DNA of 64,000 nucleotides from Torymus aiolomorphi. Its lineage: Eukaryota; Arthropoda; Insecta; Hymenoptera; Torymidae. Shown here piece after piece: positions 25,657 to 38,089 of this stretch (its first letter is position 1; every line of letters begins with the position of its first letter). The DNA is taken from assembly GCA_036365515.1 (NCBI GenBank), contig CM070874.1, positions 63,755,583 through 63,819,582 of the forward strand. Reading direction: 5' to 3'. The translations under genes and the position numbers were made by a program. Under the pieces are notes generated by a model. The model saw only the letters and a program-made list of their open reading frames with translations. It did not search any database and was not told where the DNA came from.

Positions 25657-26937
25657 TTGGGTATACAAATAAGTTTCCGCCGTTTTCAAGAGATGGCTCC
25701 ACCGACAAGATTACTTTGAAATCGTCAGATGTAAAATGTCACATAGAAAGTTTGGACACCTGGAAATAACCTTAAAATACTATTGACTTTGTATTGGCAG
25801 TATACATTTTTTTTGCTCGAAAATGTCGAGTTTTGTACCGAATAAGCGTCATTTGCGGGAAGTTTTGATTTATTTATTTCATTTAAAGAAATCTGCTGCT
25901 GAGGCGCATCGGTCGCTTGTAGAAGTTTACGGTGATGCTGCTTTAAGTGAGAGAAGTTGTCGTGAGTGGTTTCAAAAGTTTAAAAACGGCGAGTTTGACG
26001 TGGAAGATAAAGAACGCGAAGGCCAGTCAAGTTTGAAGACGCTGAGTTAGAGGCATTATTGCACCAAGACTCATGCCAAACCAAAGAGCAGCTCGCAGAA
26101 AGCTTGGGAGTGACTCAACAAGCGATTTCACACCGTCTCAAGACCATTGGTATGGTACAAAAGCAAGGAAATTGGGTTCCGCATGAACTGAAACCCAGAG
26201 ACGTCGAGCACCGTCTTTTCACGTGCGAACAGCTTCTCCAAAGACAAAGTTGAAAGGGTTTTTTGCATCGAATAGTGACGGGGGATGAAAAGTGGATCTA
26301 CTACGACAACCCAAAGCGTAGGAAATCATGGGGTAAGCCCGGCCATGTACCAACTTCAACGGCCAAACCGAATATTTATGGCAAAAAGTTAATGTTGTGC
26401 ATTTGGTAGGATCAGCTCGGAGTAATCTATTACGAGCTACTCCAGCCTAACGAAACTATCACTGGAGAACGTTATCAACAGCAACTGTTGCAATTGAGCA
26501 GAGAATTGAAGCTTACACGCCCCCAATATGCCAAAAGACATGACTAAAGTGATTTTTCAGCACGACAACGCTCGGCCACATGTTCCAAAGTCGTCAAGGA
26601 TACTTTGGAAGCTTTACAATGGGATGTCTTACCCCACCCGCCGTATTCACCAGACATTGCTCCTTCGGACTAACACTTGTTCCGGTCGATGGCTCATGCC
26701 CTGGTCAAGCAGCACTTCACTTCTTACGAAGAAGCCAAAAATTGGGTCGATTCATGGGTAGTCTCAAAAGATGAAGAGTTTTTTCGACGTGGCATCCGAA
26801 TGCTGCCAGAAAGATGGCAAAAAGTAGTAGCCAATGACGGACAATATTTTGAATAAAATGTAACGTATATTTTTTTTTTACAATAAATTGATAATTTTTA
26901 TAAAAAAAAAACGGCGGAAACTTATTTGTATTTACAA
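25657..26937 (+). mobile_element. mariner element, mellifera-subfamily type, degenerate
   Basis: A complete-length element of 1281 bp. The left terminal inverted repeat starts TTGGGTATACAAATAAG and continues TTTCCGCCGTTTT. The right end is its near-perfect complement, ending ...TATTTACAA at 26937. Both ends are flanked by TA (25655-25656 and 26938-26939), the standard mariner target duplication. It encodes one transposase frame broken by frameshifts and stops (see the pseudogene). The intact ends mean it could in principle still be mobilised in trans by a related transposase; that is inference. Confidence 0.92.
25823..26856 (+). pseudogene. mariner transposase pseudogene
   Basis: The encoded protein resembles mariner (DD34D) transposases of the mellifera subfamily. 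It starts MSSFVPNKRHLREVL with the N-terminal helix-turn-helix region, then the LAESLGVTQQAISHRLK second DNA-binding helix region, the linker motif WVPHELK, and the catalytic region. The three catalytic aspartates are visible in TGDEKW (26284), HDNARPH (26564) and APSD (26668). Defects: a net loss of bases near 26027-26031 (likely 4 nt), TGA at 26251 where the family has Arg (CGA to TGA), TAG at 26407 for Trp, a one-base insertion at about 26545, a one-base loss near 26587, and TAA at 26671 for the residue after the last Asp. Frameshifts and stops together mark genuine decay. It cannot make a functional transposase. Confidence 0.92.
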
Positions 26938-27390
26938 TAAAATTTGAGGGGGTATCTAAAAATAGAAAAATTTTCATTAGAAAGCTTTAGATGCCAAAAA
27001 TTTGTATACAGACTCATAATTTTACAAAAGTTTAGAATGTAGAAAAGGCACATATTAGAAGTAGATTTATTTTAGAAAATTCATTTCATGGAAAAAATTG
27101 AATATCGAATTAAATTTATAGAAGATATTACTATCGAAAAAAATGATATAATTTCGTACGCTAAAAATGAAGAATTCCCCTATTATAGAAAGTTCACAGT
27201 TCCGAAAATGCTGAATTTAGTGGAAATTCAAAGGATCAATTATTCGAAATCTACTCTATAGAATGAAATATAATAATATGAATTTTAGAAAACCAAAATA
27301 TAGAATGATACTTTTGGAATTTCTAGCTATTCGAATATAATGATTCGAAAGATATGAATGTAGAAAGGCAATACGTCAAAAGTTCAATGT
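26938..27390. other. AT-rich sequence rich in TAGAA words
   Basis: AT-rich with many TAGAA and TTCGAAA-like words that grade into the arrays downstream. No gene. Confidence 0.45.
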
Positions 27391-27545
27391 TTCGAAAAAC
27401 AAATGTCGAAGGTTCAAACTTTCGAAAAATTAATTGAAAAGGTTTGAACTTTCGAAAAAAAAAAAAAAAAAATTGAAGTTAAACATTTAGAAGGTTCAAA
27501 CTTTCGAAAAACAAATTCAGAATGTTCAGACTTTCGAAAACATAT
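27391..27545. repeat. Degenerate 30-bp repeats built on ACTTTCGAAAAA
   Basis: TTCGAAAA recurs at 27391, 27421, 27451, 27503 and 27533, i.e. with a 30-bp period and one expanded interval containing a poly-A run. Each unit resembles AAGGTTCAAACTTTCGAAAA. Non-coding. Confidence 0.75.
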
Positions 27546-27594
27546 GTACTATTCAGCTAGGGTAAAGAAAAAGTAATTAACGCTAGATTGTAAA

Positions 27595-27780
27595 CTTTCG
27601 ACATTTTGAGCTTTCGACATTTTGAACATTCGATATTTTTAACTTTCGACATTTTTAACTTTCGATATTATGAACTTTCGACATTTATCTTTCGATATTT
27701 TGATCTTTCGATATTTGGACCTTTCGATATTTAGACTTTTCAATATTCTGAACATTCGATATTTGAACATTTGATATTTG
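27595..27780. repeat. 16-bp minisatellite CTTTCGAYATTTTGAA (about 12 units)
   Basis: Units such as CTTTCGACATTTTGAA and CTTTCGATATTTGGAC follow one another with a 16-bp period; one unit is 13 bp and the last ones are diverged. The core TTGAACTTTCGA is shared with the 30-bp repeats immediately to the left, so the two arrays probably arose from one sequence. Confidence 0.85.
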
Positions 27781-28199
27781 ATATTTACGAGATTTTCAGC
27801 ATTCTAGATTTTCAATTTTCGATCTTTTGAACTATCTAAAGATGCTATTAAATTCTATATTTTGATCTTTTGATATTATGATTTTCTAATTTATGTACAG
27901 ATATTTTCTGTAGATTTCGTTTCTGTAATTTAATTTCTAAAATTTGGGTTTTCGAAATTATAGTATTCTAAAATTATAAATAAATATTTTTTCTACAAAT
28001 TTACTATTCCTTAAAATTATAATTCGTAAAATCGAATTCGAACTTATAAATTTTCAACTTTATGAATTTCGAATTTCTTTTTATTGAAATTACAAGTTTT
28101 CCATTAAAACAAGTTCTGATAAATTACCTTTCTTTAAAAAAGTTTTCTATTTTTCGATACCCCCTCTAAAATTTCGAAAAGTTTTTTCTAGAAGAGGCA
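27781..28199. other. AT-rich sequence rich in TTCTA words
   Basis: The complement-like counterpart of the TAGAA-rich stretch on the other side of the arrays. No gene seen. Confidence 0.45.
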
Positions 28200-28930
28200 T
28201 TTCATTAACTTTTACAACCAATAACAGCCGCAGCTCTCAAAAATCAAACCCCAAAACTGCGCAATTTCGAGCAGGGAGAAACTGTAATCGCAGTAAACAA
28301 GAGACTCCGCCTGAAAACTCGAGCTACATCGCGCGGCGCTCTCGCAGCTTGACGAAAATTCAACTTAAAGCTAACCGCACTCCGGCACTTTCGCGAAAAA
28401 AGGAGGAGAGAGGGATGAGACGCGGAAGACCGAAAGTGCAGTTTGCCGTACTTCTCGCGCGGCGTCTTCTCCCTTTCGGCCGAATCAGCTTTAAGAAATT
28501 TAATATCCGAACTCGCCGAGCGCGTAAAAGGTTGCAAGCTCGTTGGCGCGCGCAGCAGTTAAGTAATTGAGTTATTGTAGTTGGCTGCACCTACTTGAGC
28601 GATCGAGTTAAAAACGCCGCGTGCGCAAGGGCGTATGGCAATTTTCGCTCGCGGATACGTATACATTATACACCCTCGGCTGGCGCCGCGCTTTATTCGG
28701 GCGAATGGAGTGACGCGGGAAGTATCTTTCTCGCGCGCGATGTTGTTGCCACGGGCGAGAGACAAGCGAGCGAACGGGGTGGGATGTACAGGCTCGAGTA
28801 ACGCTTATTTTGCACTTCTTTTCAGCGCCGGAATGCAACGGCGCAGGAGGAGGAATGTCGTAATTCGTTTTTGTTCTGGTATTTTTTCGGTGAGGTTTTT
28901 GCTAACTTGTTTATGGTAGATACCGTTGTT
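28200..28930. other. GC/CpG island 13
   Basis: C/A-rich left flank (28205-28290), CpG core (28330-28780), G/T-rich right flank (28840-28930). Overlapping open frames on both strands reflect composition. No domain recognised. Confidence 0.6.
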
Positions 28931-29569
28931 GTTTTTTTTTTTTTAGAAATTTTATGAATGTTACCGCAGAGTGGAATTTATGAAAAAAAAACTTTGTCAG
29001 CGTGTGCGGAAATATTAAAGATATGAATTAAATAGCAAATAACTGAAATTTTTGATAATGTGAAACTTTTTCATTCTTGGTTATAAGTATTCGTTTTATA
29101 CCTGGGAACGCAAAGTGAGAGACGATATGTTATTTAGAAAGGTTCTAGGAATACCTACTTCCATTATTGAATTGCTAGTAAACTAGAGTTCTTAAAAAGA
29201 ATATTAAAGTAGTTCTTTAATCAAGTAAATCTTGTTAGATAAGGTTTACGGGGATTAGCTGTAAAGAGCTTACCGCGGCTCAAACGTGAGCTCAATCGTA
29301 ATTTTAGAAATCTTTCGCCTAACAACTTTTCAATGAAAATCTTATTCCAACATGATCCTAAAGAGAATTTCACGTAAATTAATGAGGAGAATCTTAAACG
29401 GTCATTATAAACATACTTTCTCTGATATATATTGCTTCGTTAAAACAAAAATCGTATTTTATAAGGGGGTATTATTACAAAACCTTTTATTAACTGCCTT
29501 TAAATATCCAAATCAATTAATAAAAGCCAAACTAACGGGGATCACCCATTTAAAATTGAATTTCAACTC
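28931..29569. other. AT-rich valley
   Basis: AT-rich, no feature seen. Confidence 0.45.
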
Positions 29570-30370
29570 AATAACTCCCTCGATAAATCATCGTACAAGA
29601 CGCTGCGCGATGTAAATTCACCCGAGACTACCGCAAATAAAAATCCACCCCGACAAACCGCGACATGATTGATACGCAAGAAATTTTCTTCTCCTCCCCC
29701 ATCTGGAAAACAACCCGGGGAAACTAGTGGATCACGATCCCGAACAATTAATTAAAAACGAAAAAGAAAGACGTCGGGCCGCGGCGCGTGAGATCACGCG
29801 CGCGTGTCCAAAGTAATCCACGTCTCGCCCTCGCGCACAAAAAAGATGCTTAATCTCTCTCTCTCTCTTCCTCTTCTCTTCCACCCCACGGTCGATCAAC
29901 TCGATCCCCGCAAAGAAACGCGTGCACGTGAAAAGTTTCGGGCGTAAATACCCTTCGCTCCGGGTAATAGAAAAAGCGCAGCACGTGTTCCAACTGGAGG
30001 AGAAGGAGGAGATGTATCGGGAGGTGGAAGCACGCTCGCGAGAAAAAGACATTAGAGTCGATCGAGCTTTATTTATTTTGCGAGAGGGCTAATTCGATCG
30101 TACGCTGGTTATCAATTTTTAAGGCGAGCAATCGCGTGCGGTCTCTTGTTAATGTTTGAGCTCGGTGAGAATGTATAGATGCGAGGTGGGTCGGGTCGCG
30201 TACGTGCGAGGAATGGTCGGTTTAATTATTGACGCTGTGGAGAATAACGGTTCTTGCAACACACATATGTGTATTTTGTTAGTCAGTTATTTAGATTTAA
30301 TTGGCGGGACGGTAAGAAATTCGTTGAATAATTAGCGGCACAAGGGAATGTTTTCGTTGGTCTGACCATA
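29570..30370. other. GC/CpG island 14
   Basis: C-rich left flank (29640-29900) with (CT)n at 29854-29870. The purine run GGAGGAGAAGGAGGAG near 29996 and a G-rich right flank follow (30150-30350). Same polarity as most other islands. Confidence 0.65.
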
Positions 30371-31129
30371 CTGGTACTGTTTCACTGAAAAATAATACTT
30401 AAAATTCTCGTGCAGTGTGTACGATAATATCGTATTTTGATGGAATTTCATGCTAGAATTTTTATGAAATATTTTTCTGGCAAAATGTTATCACATTTAA
30501 TATAAAAATTCTTCGACGACAAAAAGTGTAGATAAAATTAAAATGTAGATATATTATATTCTCTCGAAGACTTTTTTGCCTGTGTTACTTACGGAATTAC
30601 GAAAATATGGCTGTGTATCTGCGTACGTTAGAAGTTGTAGAAACCGCAGTCTGATTGATAGTTTCAGCAAACGCCTCAGTTTTACTTAAAGCCTTTCCTG
30701 CGCGCTGACCTAATTAGGTAGCTGGCTTGAAAGTCGGCCAAAAGGATAGTTTTAATTTAAAATAAGATTATCATTCGCATTTCTTTTTAACATTAAATTA
30801 TTATTTTAATTGCTGGCTGCAAGTATTTCACGCGCAGTATTTTAGTAACTTTAATTGAATATTTTTCAAAATGTCGGGCACAACAATATAGTGTTTTAAA
30901 AATAAATATAGAACTTCATACAAAAAGTAGTCTTTCAGCCAACTTTTAAGAGGATTACTCAGTCAGTGTGCAGCGCTAGAGATACTTTTTTTTTTCTGTT
31001 TACCGTTTGCGTATGTTTTGTACTTACCTTTGCGCTACATTTCCCAGCAATGAATGTGCACCTAAAAAACACCTCTAAATTTATGAATACACTTTCTTTC
31101 GATATTTTCATATTACAGAAGCCAGAATG
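30371..31129. other. AT-rich valley
   Basis: AT-rich, no feature seen. Confidence 0.45.
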
Positions 31130-31606
31130 CCCACTGAGAGCTAGATTTTTTAATCATCCCCATCCAACCCGAGCGCTAATCCCAAAGAGCGCACTACCTC
31201 TATTACAGCTTTTACTCGGGGCCCGCATCTCGCACTTTATGCACTCTCCTTCGAAAAGCTCACTTCTGCGGACTTTTTATACCGAACCTCCTGGCTAGCT
31301 CTCGCGAAGTCAATATTTCCCCGAAAAAGCGGCGCACAGCTCGTAAAGTCGCATGCAAAATACTCGCGGCTAAACACGCGCCGCATAAAACAAAGAGCAT
31401 CTGCAAGGGAAAACTCGCGAGAAGAAGAAGAAGAAGAAGCGAAATTGTTGCTCGTGTCGCGCGCGCGCGCGCGAGAAAAAGGAAGGGCCGTTGCGCTGGT
31501 GTATACGAGGATATAGGGGAGAAACCGCAGGGGCTGTAAATTCCAGGGCGAGCAGCTGCGGCCCGTCGCCTCGAATTGCATCGGAGAGGCTGAGGAGGGG
31601 GACGAA

Positions 31607-31637
<31 letters not shown>

Positions 31638-32040
31638 AAAAGGAGGCAGGTGTTACGGAGGCGAAGGTAGGGGGAAAAGTCGAGGCGAGTATAGTGGTAG
31701 TATCGTCGCCTCTTGCGTATTCTTGAGGGAGAGAGAAAGAGTCGAGGTCAGGTTTAATAATGCAGCCTGGAAACGGCTAAGTAATGACTTGCGGAATGCC
31801 GCGCTGCGCCACGGCTACGTCCGAGGAAAAATCTTGGAGCCGGAGGTGGAGGAGTTCTTTTCACGGAGATCGCACTCGACGACGGAGACGCTCGCGGCAT
31901 CGCAATCGCGCGGTTTACGCTTTTTCGGAAACGTTGTGGAAGTAGAAGAGAGAGAGAGATAGTTGCTGATCACGGTAGGGATTAATGGTTCAAAAAATTG
32001 GCTGGGGCGATTGCATTGCGTGATTTTTAAACGATGCGGG
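31130..32040. other. GC/CpG island 15
   Basis: C-rich left flank (31130-31240), CpG core, then a long purine-rich right half with an (AG)n run at 31607-31630 and further GA tracts near 31724 and 31950. No gene supported. Confidence 0.65.
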
Positions 32041-32879
32041 CTGAATTATAAGTATATTGATGATAAAGGGGATTTTGTTGTAAAATTCGTTGCTGTTTTT
32101 ATGGTCTTTTTACGAGTGTAATAAATATCTAACATTTTATTTTCTATCAATAAAAAATATAAAACGTTAGAGGAGGTGATAGTTTTTATATAAAAATAAT
32201 AAAAAGAATTTTATAAAATAACGTGTATGGAATCTTATATATTGTGGTTTACTAAAAAAGTTATGGGTTCGACAAAAATGTTTTACTATAGGATAATAAG
32301 TAATATTCTGGTAAAAATAACGCATAATGATAAGAGGCGAGGGAGTAATTGAAATTATTCTTACCTTAATATAAATTCTAATACTTTGAGAAGGAAAATA
32401 ATATTTGTTTTTGTAATGTGGTAATGGAAGAATATTCTCTCACCAAAAAATATTTTCTTTCCATTCTTCCGCTCATTTCCTTACGCTTCAATTTTCTTCG
32501 AAAATTATTCTGCCAAGCGTTTTCAACACCAGCGGCTCCGGTTTTTTATTTTTACTGCTATATTCGAATGAATGAGACAGCGAGATGATGTTCAAAGTCA
32601 CGAGTAAAATTAAAGTATTCGCAAAATTGTTATTCAAAAATGGAAGAAATTCATATATTTTTTTGATGACATCATTGTTCGTAATGAAAAGTGTGATTAT
32701 CAAAAAAAATTGCTTATTCACTAAGATTATGATCAAAATTGAATTTGAAAAATCAAATAAAGATAACTTCTAAAAGATACTACAACTTTATCTTTTACCT
32801 ACGTATTTTACATAAATAATACATTGTTTTTTTATATATAACTGTAAAAACTAAATGTACTTTTCTTAGCACTCTTTTC
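32041..32879. other. AT-rich valley
   Basis: AT-rich; hydrophobic open frames on both strands are artefacts of T/A-rich codons. No feature seen. Confidence 0.45.
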
Positions 32880-33800
32880 AACGCCTCGCCCATTACTTCC
32901 TTCACAATCCCAAAAAAGCTCTCCACTCAAAACCCCACTTTACATTAGTCCGACGTCGCGTTAAAACTCAAAAAAGAAGAAGAAGTAAAAAACCCCACGC
33001 GCGCACGCGTTACTCCTCGCACAATCTCCTCTCTTCCTCTTCCTTCGGGCGCAAAATTATCAGCGCCGCGCGGGCTTGTTTTATTCCTAAAAGCCGTTTT
33101 ATGATACCCCCGTTAATCAAGAGCCTCGGCTGCGCACGCACGTGCCTCTGCACTTACGACAAATCCTGCGCGGGCCGCGCGTGGCTTAAAAGTCCATAGT
33201 TTATTAAAAACAAGCGCGAACGCGCGCCAGAGAGAAACAAAGCAACCGCGCGCTGGATGGACGAGGACGAGCAAAAATAGAAGAAAAGAAAAAACCAGCA
33301 GCAGCAGCAGCAGCAGCTTAATCATAAAACCGCTGCCGCGAAAGTCCTGAAAATTTCAAGATAAAATCGCTAAAGCCGTCCCAAGAAAGAGAGAGAGGAA
33401 AAAGCGCTTTCATATTCATTATACGGCCGCGCGTTCGCGGGATTTCCCGGCTGCCCACGCGCGCGCGGCTAATTCGCCGTGACAAATTCGTAATTCGTTA
33501 CAAACTGCGTTTCACGCAGCGGCGGAAGCGCGTGGGCGGAGTAATAGAAAATAATAGAAAACGCGCGAGCGGGCGCACGCCGAGATTAATCGCGCATGTA
33601 AATGTTATAAATTTCGCCGCATTTTCGACTGCGGCTGCGGCGCTTGCGGAGGTGATGAGACTCGACCGCGCTGCAGCACGCGGCTGAAAGTGTAATCGGC
33701 GTTATTTGTACGTAGCCCCGCGTACGCAGCGCTAAAAGGGAGTGGGTTAACGATTGCCACTTGATTATTTCGGGCGGTAATAGGTATTGAAATAAATTCC
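32880..33800. other. GC/CpG island 16
   Basis: C/A-rich left flank (32880-33050), CpG core, an (AGC)n run at about 33296-33316, and a G-richer right part (33510-33800). No gene supported. Confidence 0.6.
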
Positions 33801-34189
33801 ACCGATCAGTTTGTAAGTTATAAACTTTGCATTTATAACAGAGCTCTTTTTTTTATAAATGATCGTAAGAGTTGGCAATTCCATCTCATTTGAATACGCC
33901 GATAGTGAGAAAAAAAATTTAATTGACAATAATATTAGATTAAATTAATTGAATCAGTAATCATTCGTTTCAATTTAATATTTTTCTTTCAATAAAATTA
34001 TTTAATTGTCCGTATTCAAATACGGGTTGAATAATGAAAATTTTCCTCAATGTACTTATTGATTGAATTTGACGTCATGACGCAGAACCAATCACGATCA
34101 ATACTGAAATTCAAAGCAGAACAATATCATGCATCACTCATTGTCTATATTATATAAATACACTTAAAAGTTCTTTCCAAGGTTTTAAA
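33801..34189. other. AT-rich valley
   Basis: AT-rich. A weak inverted pair (ATTTGAATACG near 33889 and CGTATTCAAAT near 34011) may be a small decayed element, but I do not call it. Confidence 0.4.
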
Positions 34190-35640
34190 ATATACCATTA
34201 TACAGCTACCGCATTTTCATCTGATTTTCCTGTACACAATGACACCAGCATTTTCCATCGTCCATAAATACCGGGCCACTCGTGACGACTACATTTACTG
34301 CCCAGCCCCTACCATAAACAATTTTCAACATTAACCTTCACGCATACTCATCCCTCACCCTTATCCCTCAATCTAATCTCCGAACGTTATCACTTTCACA
34401 CTCGAGCAGCGGCGCGCCATCCACTCTAAAACACCTTTCTCCTCTCCGCACCGCCAAGCCATCCGCGAATATTTATCGGCGCTCATGCCTTTGCTCCTCC
34501 TCCTCCTCCCTCCTCTAAATGAATAAACGATACGCCCGGTACACGACGCCACGCGCGGCAAAAACAAGCGGGCGCCACAAAAAGCCCGAAACATCTTTAC
34601 AGCGCTTCCGTAATGACAACGTCGCTCCCCTTATCACCGCGCAGCCCCCTCCTTTACTCCACACACACAGCAGCCGCAAGAAAACTCTCCGCGGGCGAGC
34701 CATAAATTATAATCCCTCTTCTCCTTGGCGCAGAGAGAGAGAGCGAGCACACAAAGGCACATAACTCAGCGGGCTAATCGATGCGCGCGGGCGCTCCGGC
34801 CCTTTCAAGCCCACGGAAGCGCATCAGGATACATCCTCCCACGCGCGCGCGAGTAGAATGCAGCGGCGGTGGTGTGTGCGGGACTACCTACCTACCTACC
34901 CCTCGCAGTGGCGCGTGCAAAAGCGAACGGAGAGGGGAACGGCGTAATGGTCGCATATCATCACCTCGGGGCTGTAATGCGCGAGCGCAGCTATCTTCCT
35001 GAATATGTAGATTTTCCGCCGGAGCGAAATTAACTCGGTTACGACAGATTGCCCGTGAATAATTTCATCGCGCTCGCGAGAGCTTCCCTTCTATTCGCAG
35101 CCGCATGATAACTTTGTTGGCATATGCTCATTGTCCCGAGCTGCAGCGTGTATATATACCTTATGCGCGAGAGCGCTGTACGAGAAGGAAGTCGAGAAGT
35201 GACGGATTCAAAGAGCGCGTACCTATGTATATATAGCTGCAAAAAGAGCCCGGAGAGATGAGGAATTACGAAGCGACGTGGAAAAGTTTGGATTAAGTGC
35301 GCACGCGGGGAATTTGTCGCGAGGAAGGAAAGTTTTCCGCGCGAGAGGGAAGTACTTACTCGCGCGCGAAGGGTGGGATTTGCTTCTTCTTCTTTTTTTC
35401 GCGGTCTTTTATGGCGCGCGTAGCTGGAAATTGTATATGAAGTTTCGCATGAGCGTGCTATGGGATTAAGGTGAGTCTAGCGCGCGGTGATGGGCAATAG
35501 TCGGGTATAAGGTAGGTGCTGTGTATACACCGCGCAGATGCTGCGGAGCTTTAGTTGGGAAATTTCATGTGTGTGAAATTGGTAAAACATGTATATATAA
35601 GGGAACGTTTAATAAAACTGTATATATTGTTGTACGCTAA
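34190..35640. other. GC/CpG island 17
   Basis: Very C-rich left flank (34200-34680, including CCCAGCCCCTACC), CpG core (34700-35000), TATATATACC box near 35150, G-rich right flank (35270-35530). No gene supported. Confidence 0.65.
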
Positions 35641-36411
35641 ATGAATTGCTTCTCGATATGGCTTTCCCGTATTACACGCGCTTTTATTTCACGTCAAAGA
35701 GCACGTCGGTAAGCACAATTAGCCGGTAAATTAACGCCAAGCACAATGTTTTACAAACAATATCGGCTTTCGGAAAGTAGACGCGACCCTGTGCGGTTTG
35801 CTCTTTATACAAACAATGCTACCGGCAAATTCATTCATTAAAATTAATATACATTATTGTATAATCTGGACGGCGCGTATATGTGTGTCAAACGCGCTAT
35901 ATAGATACCGGGGCGGTGGTAATCAGCGCAACCATAATAATATTAACTGGGTTAGCCGCACACGAGAGAGAGTCACTTTTCTACAATAAATTGTTAATTA
36001 TGCGCCGGGGCGTGCGCGCATTTAATTGCGATTGATTTTGCGGTAGCCGCGCGCGCGCACGCCGCAGTTTGACTAGTTAATTGCGGGATACGATGTTTAG
36101 CAGATTTCTGTTATATAGCTCTCCACCCTACTCCATCGTAGAAAATGCGCATATAATTCCGGGCGACGGCGGCGTTGGCGTTCTGGTTCAACAATTAATT
36201 TGATAAGTTTCGAATTCCTCGTCTGCATGCCTCAAATAACCCTCAGTCGGGATTGTATCACGGTTACACACGTATGAAATACGTAACTATCTTCCATTAA
36301 AGGTAATTCACTTTGGATGCCGCCGGAATTTATCCCCGATTCGAGAGGGTATCGAGTTAAAGAGGAGACCGGTTTATTTGGACTAATTTCAACATTCTTT
36401 TATGTAAAGGA
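35641..36411. other. Intermediate-composition sequence
   Basis: Alternating AT-rich and CpG-rich short patches (for example 36003-36060). No gene or repeat recognised. Confidence 0.4.
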
Positions 36412-37808
36412 CACTGAGAAAAAAAATTGTGTAATTTTTATAATACTTATAGGAAAATTTATAATACTGTAGGGGAATCTTACCACAAGATGTCAGTTTA
36501 ATAGTTTTTATAAAGCAGTATAGTCATTTTTATACTTTCTCGAAAAATTTCAGAAAAAAAATTTTTTCACCGATTTTATTCGTTTTATTAAGAATTTATC
36601 AAGAATAAACAGATCTGATTAAATTATATTACATTTAAACGATGAAAAAAGATCTTTCCGGAATGAGGAATCGAACCTGAGCCTTCGAATTGACAAGCGA
36701 TCTCCTTACAATTTGCGCCATTGACGAATACTTACAATGATGCAATTCGAATAGTCTACATATGTTACAGTATAACAATACTTATAAAAGTGAATTATTC
36801 TTATCAGACTTTAAAAACAAACTAGCCAGTTCAGGCGCGCTTCGCGCGCTCTTCCTTTTACCCCTTGATGATACCTATGCAATTAATATTGAAATATTAT
36901 ATAAATTAAAAATTTAATTTACTTTTTAACATCCACAAATTTATCCAATATTCTTTATTGAAATTTGAATTGTATTTATTTTAGTTTACTCCTACAATAC
37001 GAAAATTTGGAGGTTAGAAATTTAACTGTAATCAGAACAGTATTCATCGTTCTTCATTGTTAACTACAAATAAACTTTTAATACTCTTTTGTTATACAAA
37101 ACCAAATTTTAAGTCATTAATACTATTTCTAACACATTTTTAGTCTAAATATTTCACGATATCAAACTTTGTGGGTTTTATTTGGACCAATCATCTAATA
37201 TCTTAAGCGAAAAACTAACCTCACCGTCGACCAATCACAGGCTTCATTTAAACGGACTCGACCAATCGCAAAGGTTTTATTTCGGCTTCACATTTCCCTC
37301 ATCAACCTTTTAAGAGAGGATTGGATATTAATCTATGGATAATTATCTAAGTGTTGATCAAAGTAATCGATAAAAAAACTTATCTATACTATATCTAAAG
37401 CAAGTTTTCTTCAACAAAATTGCAGGTTAGAATGAGTCGGTGCGATGTTATGTTGTTTTGATGGTAGCGCGCATGCGCAGTGCAGTGAGTACTCCTAAAA
37501 TTACTATACTGTACAGGAAAAATTTTTATCCAGTATAATAAAATTTACTAGTTTTCTACCTAAAATTTATATTAAAGTTTTGTAAAATTTATGAAATCTA
37601 ATTTTTATCATGCTGTTTAGTAATTTTTTCTACTTTTGTATAATAACTTTTCTTAACTTTTTAGTAATTTTTTCATACTTTTAGTATAAAAGTTATTAGA
37701 ATTTTAGTAAATATCTTACTTGTGCGATCTTGTGGTAGGATTCTCCGCACAGTATAGTAATTTTTCCTATAAGTATTGTAAAAATTCTAAAACTGTTTTT
37801 TCATGGAG
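36412..37808. mobile_element. Long-arm inverted-repeat element with a tRNA-like module
   Basis: The left arm from 36412 (CACTGAGAAAAAAAATTGTG) and the reverse complement of the right arm (37722-37808) match closely over about 80 bp. Both include AATACTTATAGGAAAA and TACCACAAGAT. TA follows the right end (37809-37810); the left flank has GA, one change from TA. The start CACTGAGA is shared with the elements at 9916 and 51627. No transposase is present. The interior carries a tRNA-like sequence near the left arm and AT-rich repeats of AGTAATTTTT/TACTTTT type near the right arm. Non-autonomous DNA transposon is the best reading. Confidence 0.65.
36655..36729 (-). other. tRNA-like pseudogene / pol III promoter remnant
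   Basis: On the minus strand an A-box-like TGGCGCAAATTGTAAGG (36720-36704) is followed about 26 nt later by a perfect B-box GGTTCGATTCC (36677-36667). The stretch between resembles an anticodon arm with TTGTCAA. A 5-bp T stem can be drawn with one mismatch, but the acceptor ends pair poorly, so this is not a functional tRNA. It is probably a SINE head or tRNA-derived segment. Confidence 0.55.
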
Positions 37809-38089
37809 TATTCTGAACATGGAGTATAATCATGGACAATTCTGAAATTGGGCACATGCCGAGATTTTCATTGTTATAATCTTTCGCTGTTCTTTAATAA
37901 TAAACACAGTAGATAATTAAGTTTATCGCTGAAATAAAAATTATACTAAAAACATTAAGCAAATTCAACATTCCTTTCATGCCCAGAGTATTATTAAATA
38001 AAGAATTCTGACAATCGTAGATACAAAACAAGAGCAAAGGAAAAGATGTTTCTATATAAATCGATTCGAGCTGGCTAATTTTCCACGAG
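37809..38089. other. AT-rich spacer
   Basis: AT-rich, nothing seen. Confidence 0.4.

Noticed and set aside
33887..34022. Possible small inverted-repeat element
   Set aside because: Only about 11 bases match at the ends; AT-rich background makes chance likely.
36655..36729. A functional tRNA gene
   Set aside because: A and B boxes are good but the acceptor stem does not pair; treated as tRNA-derived only.
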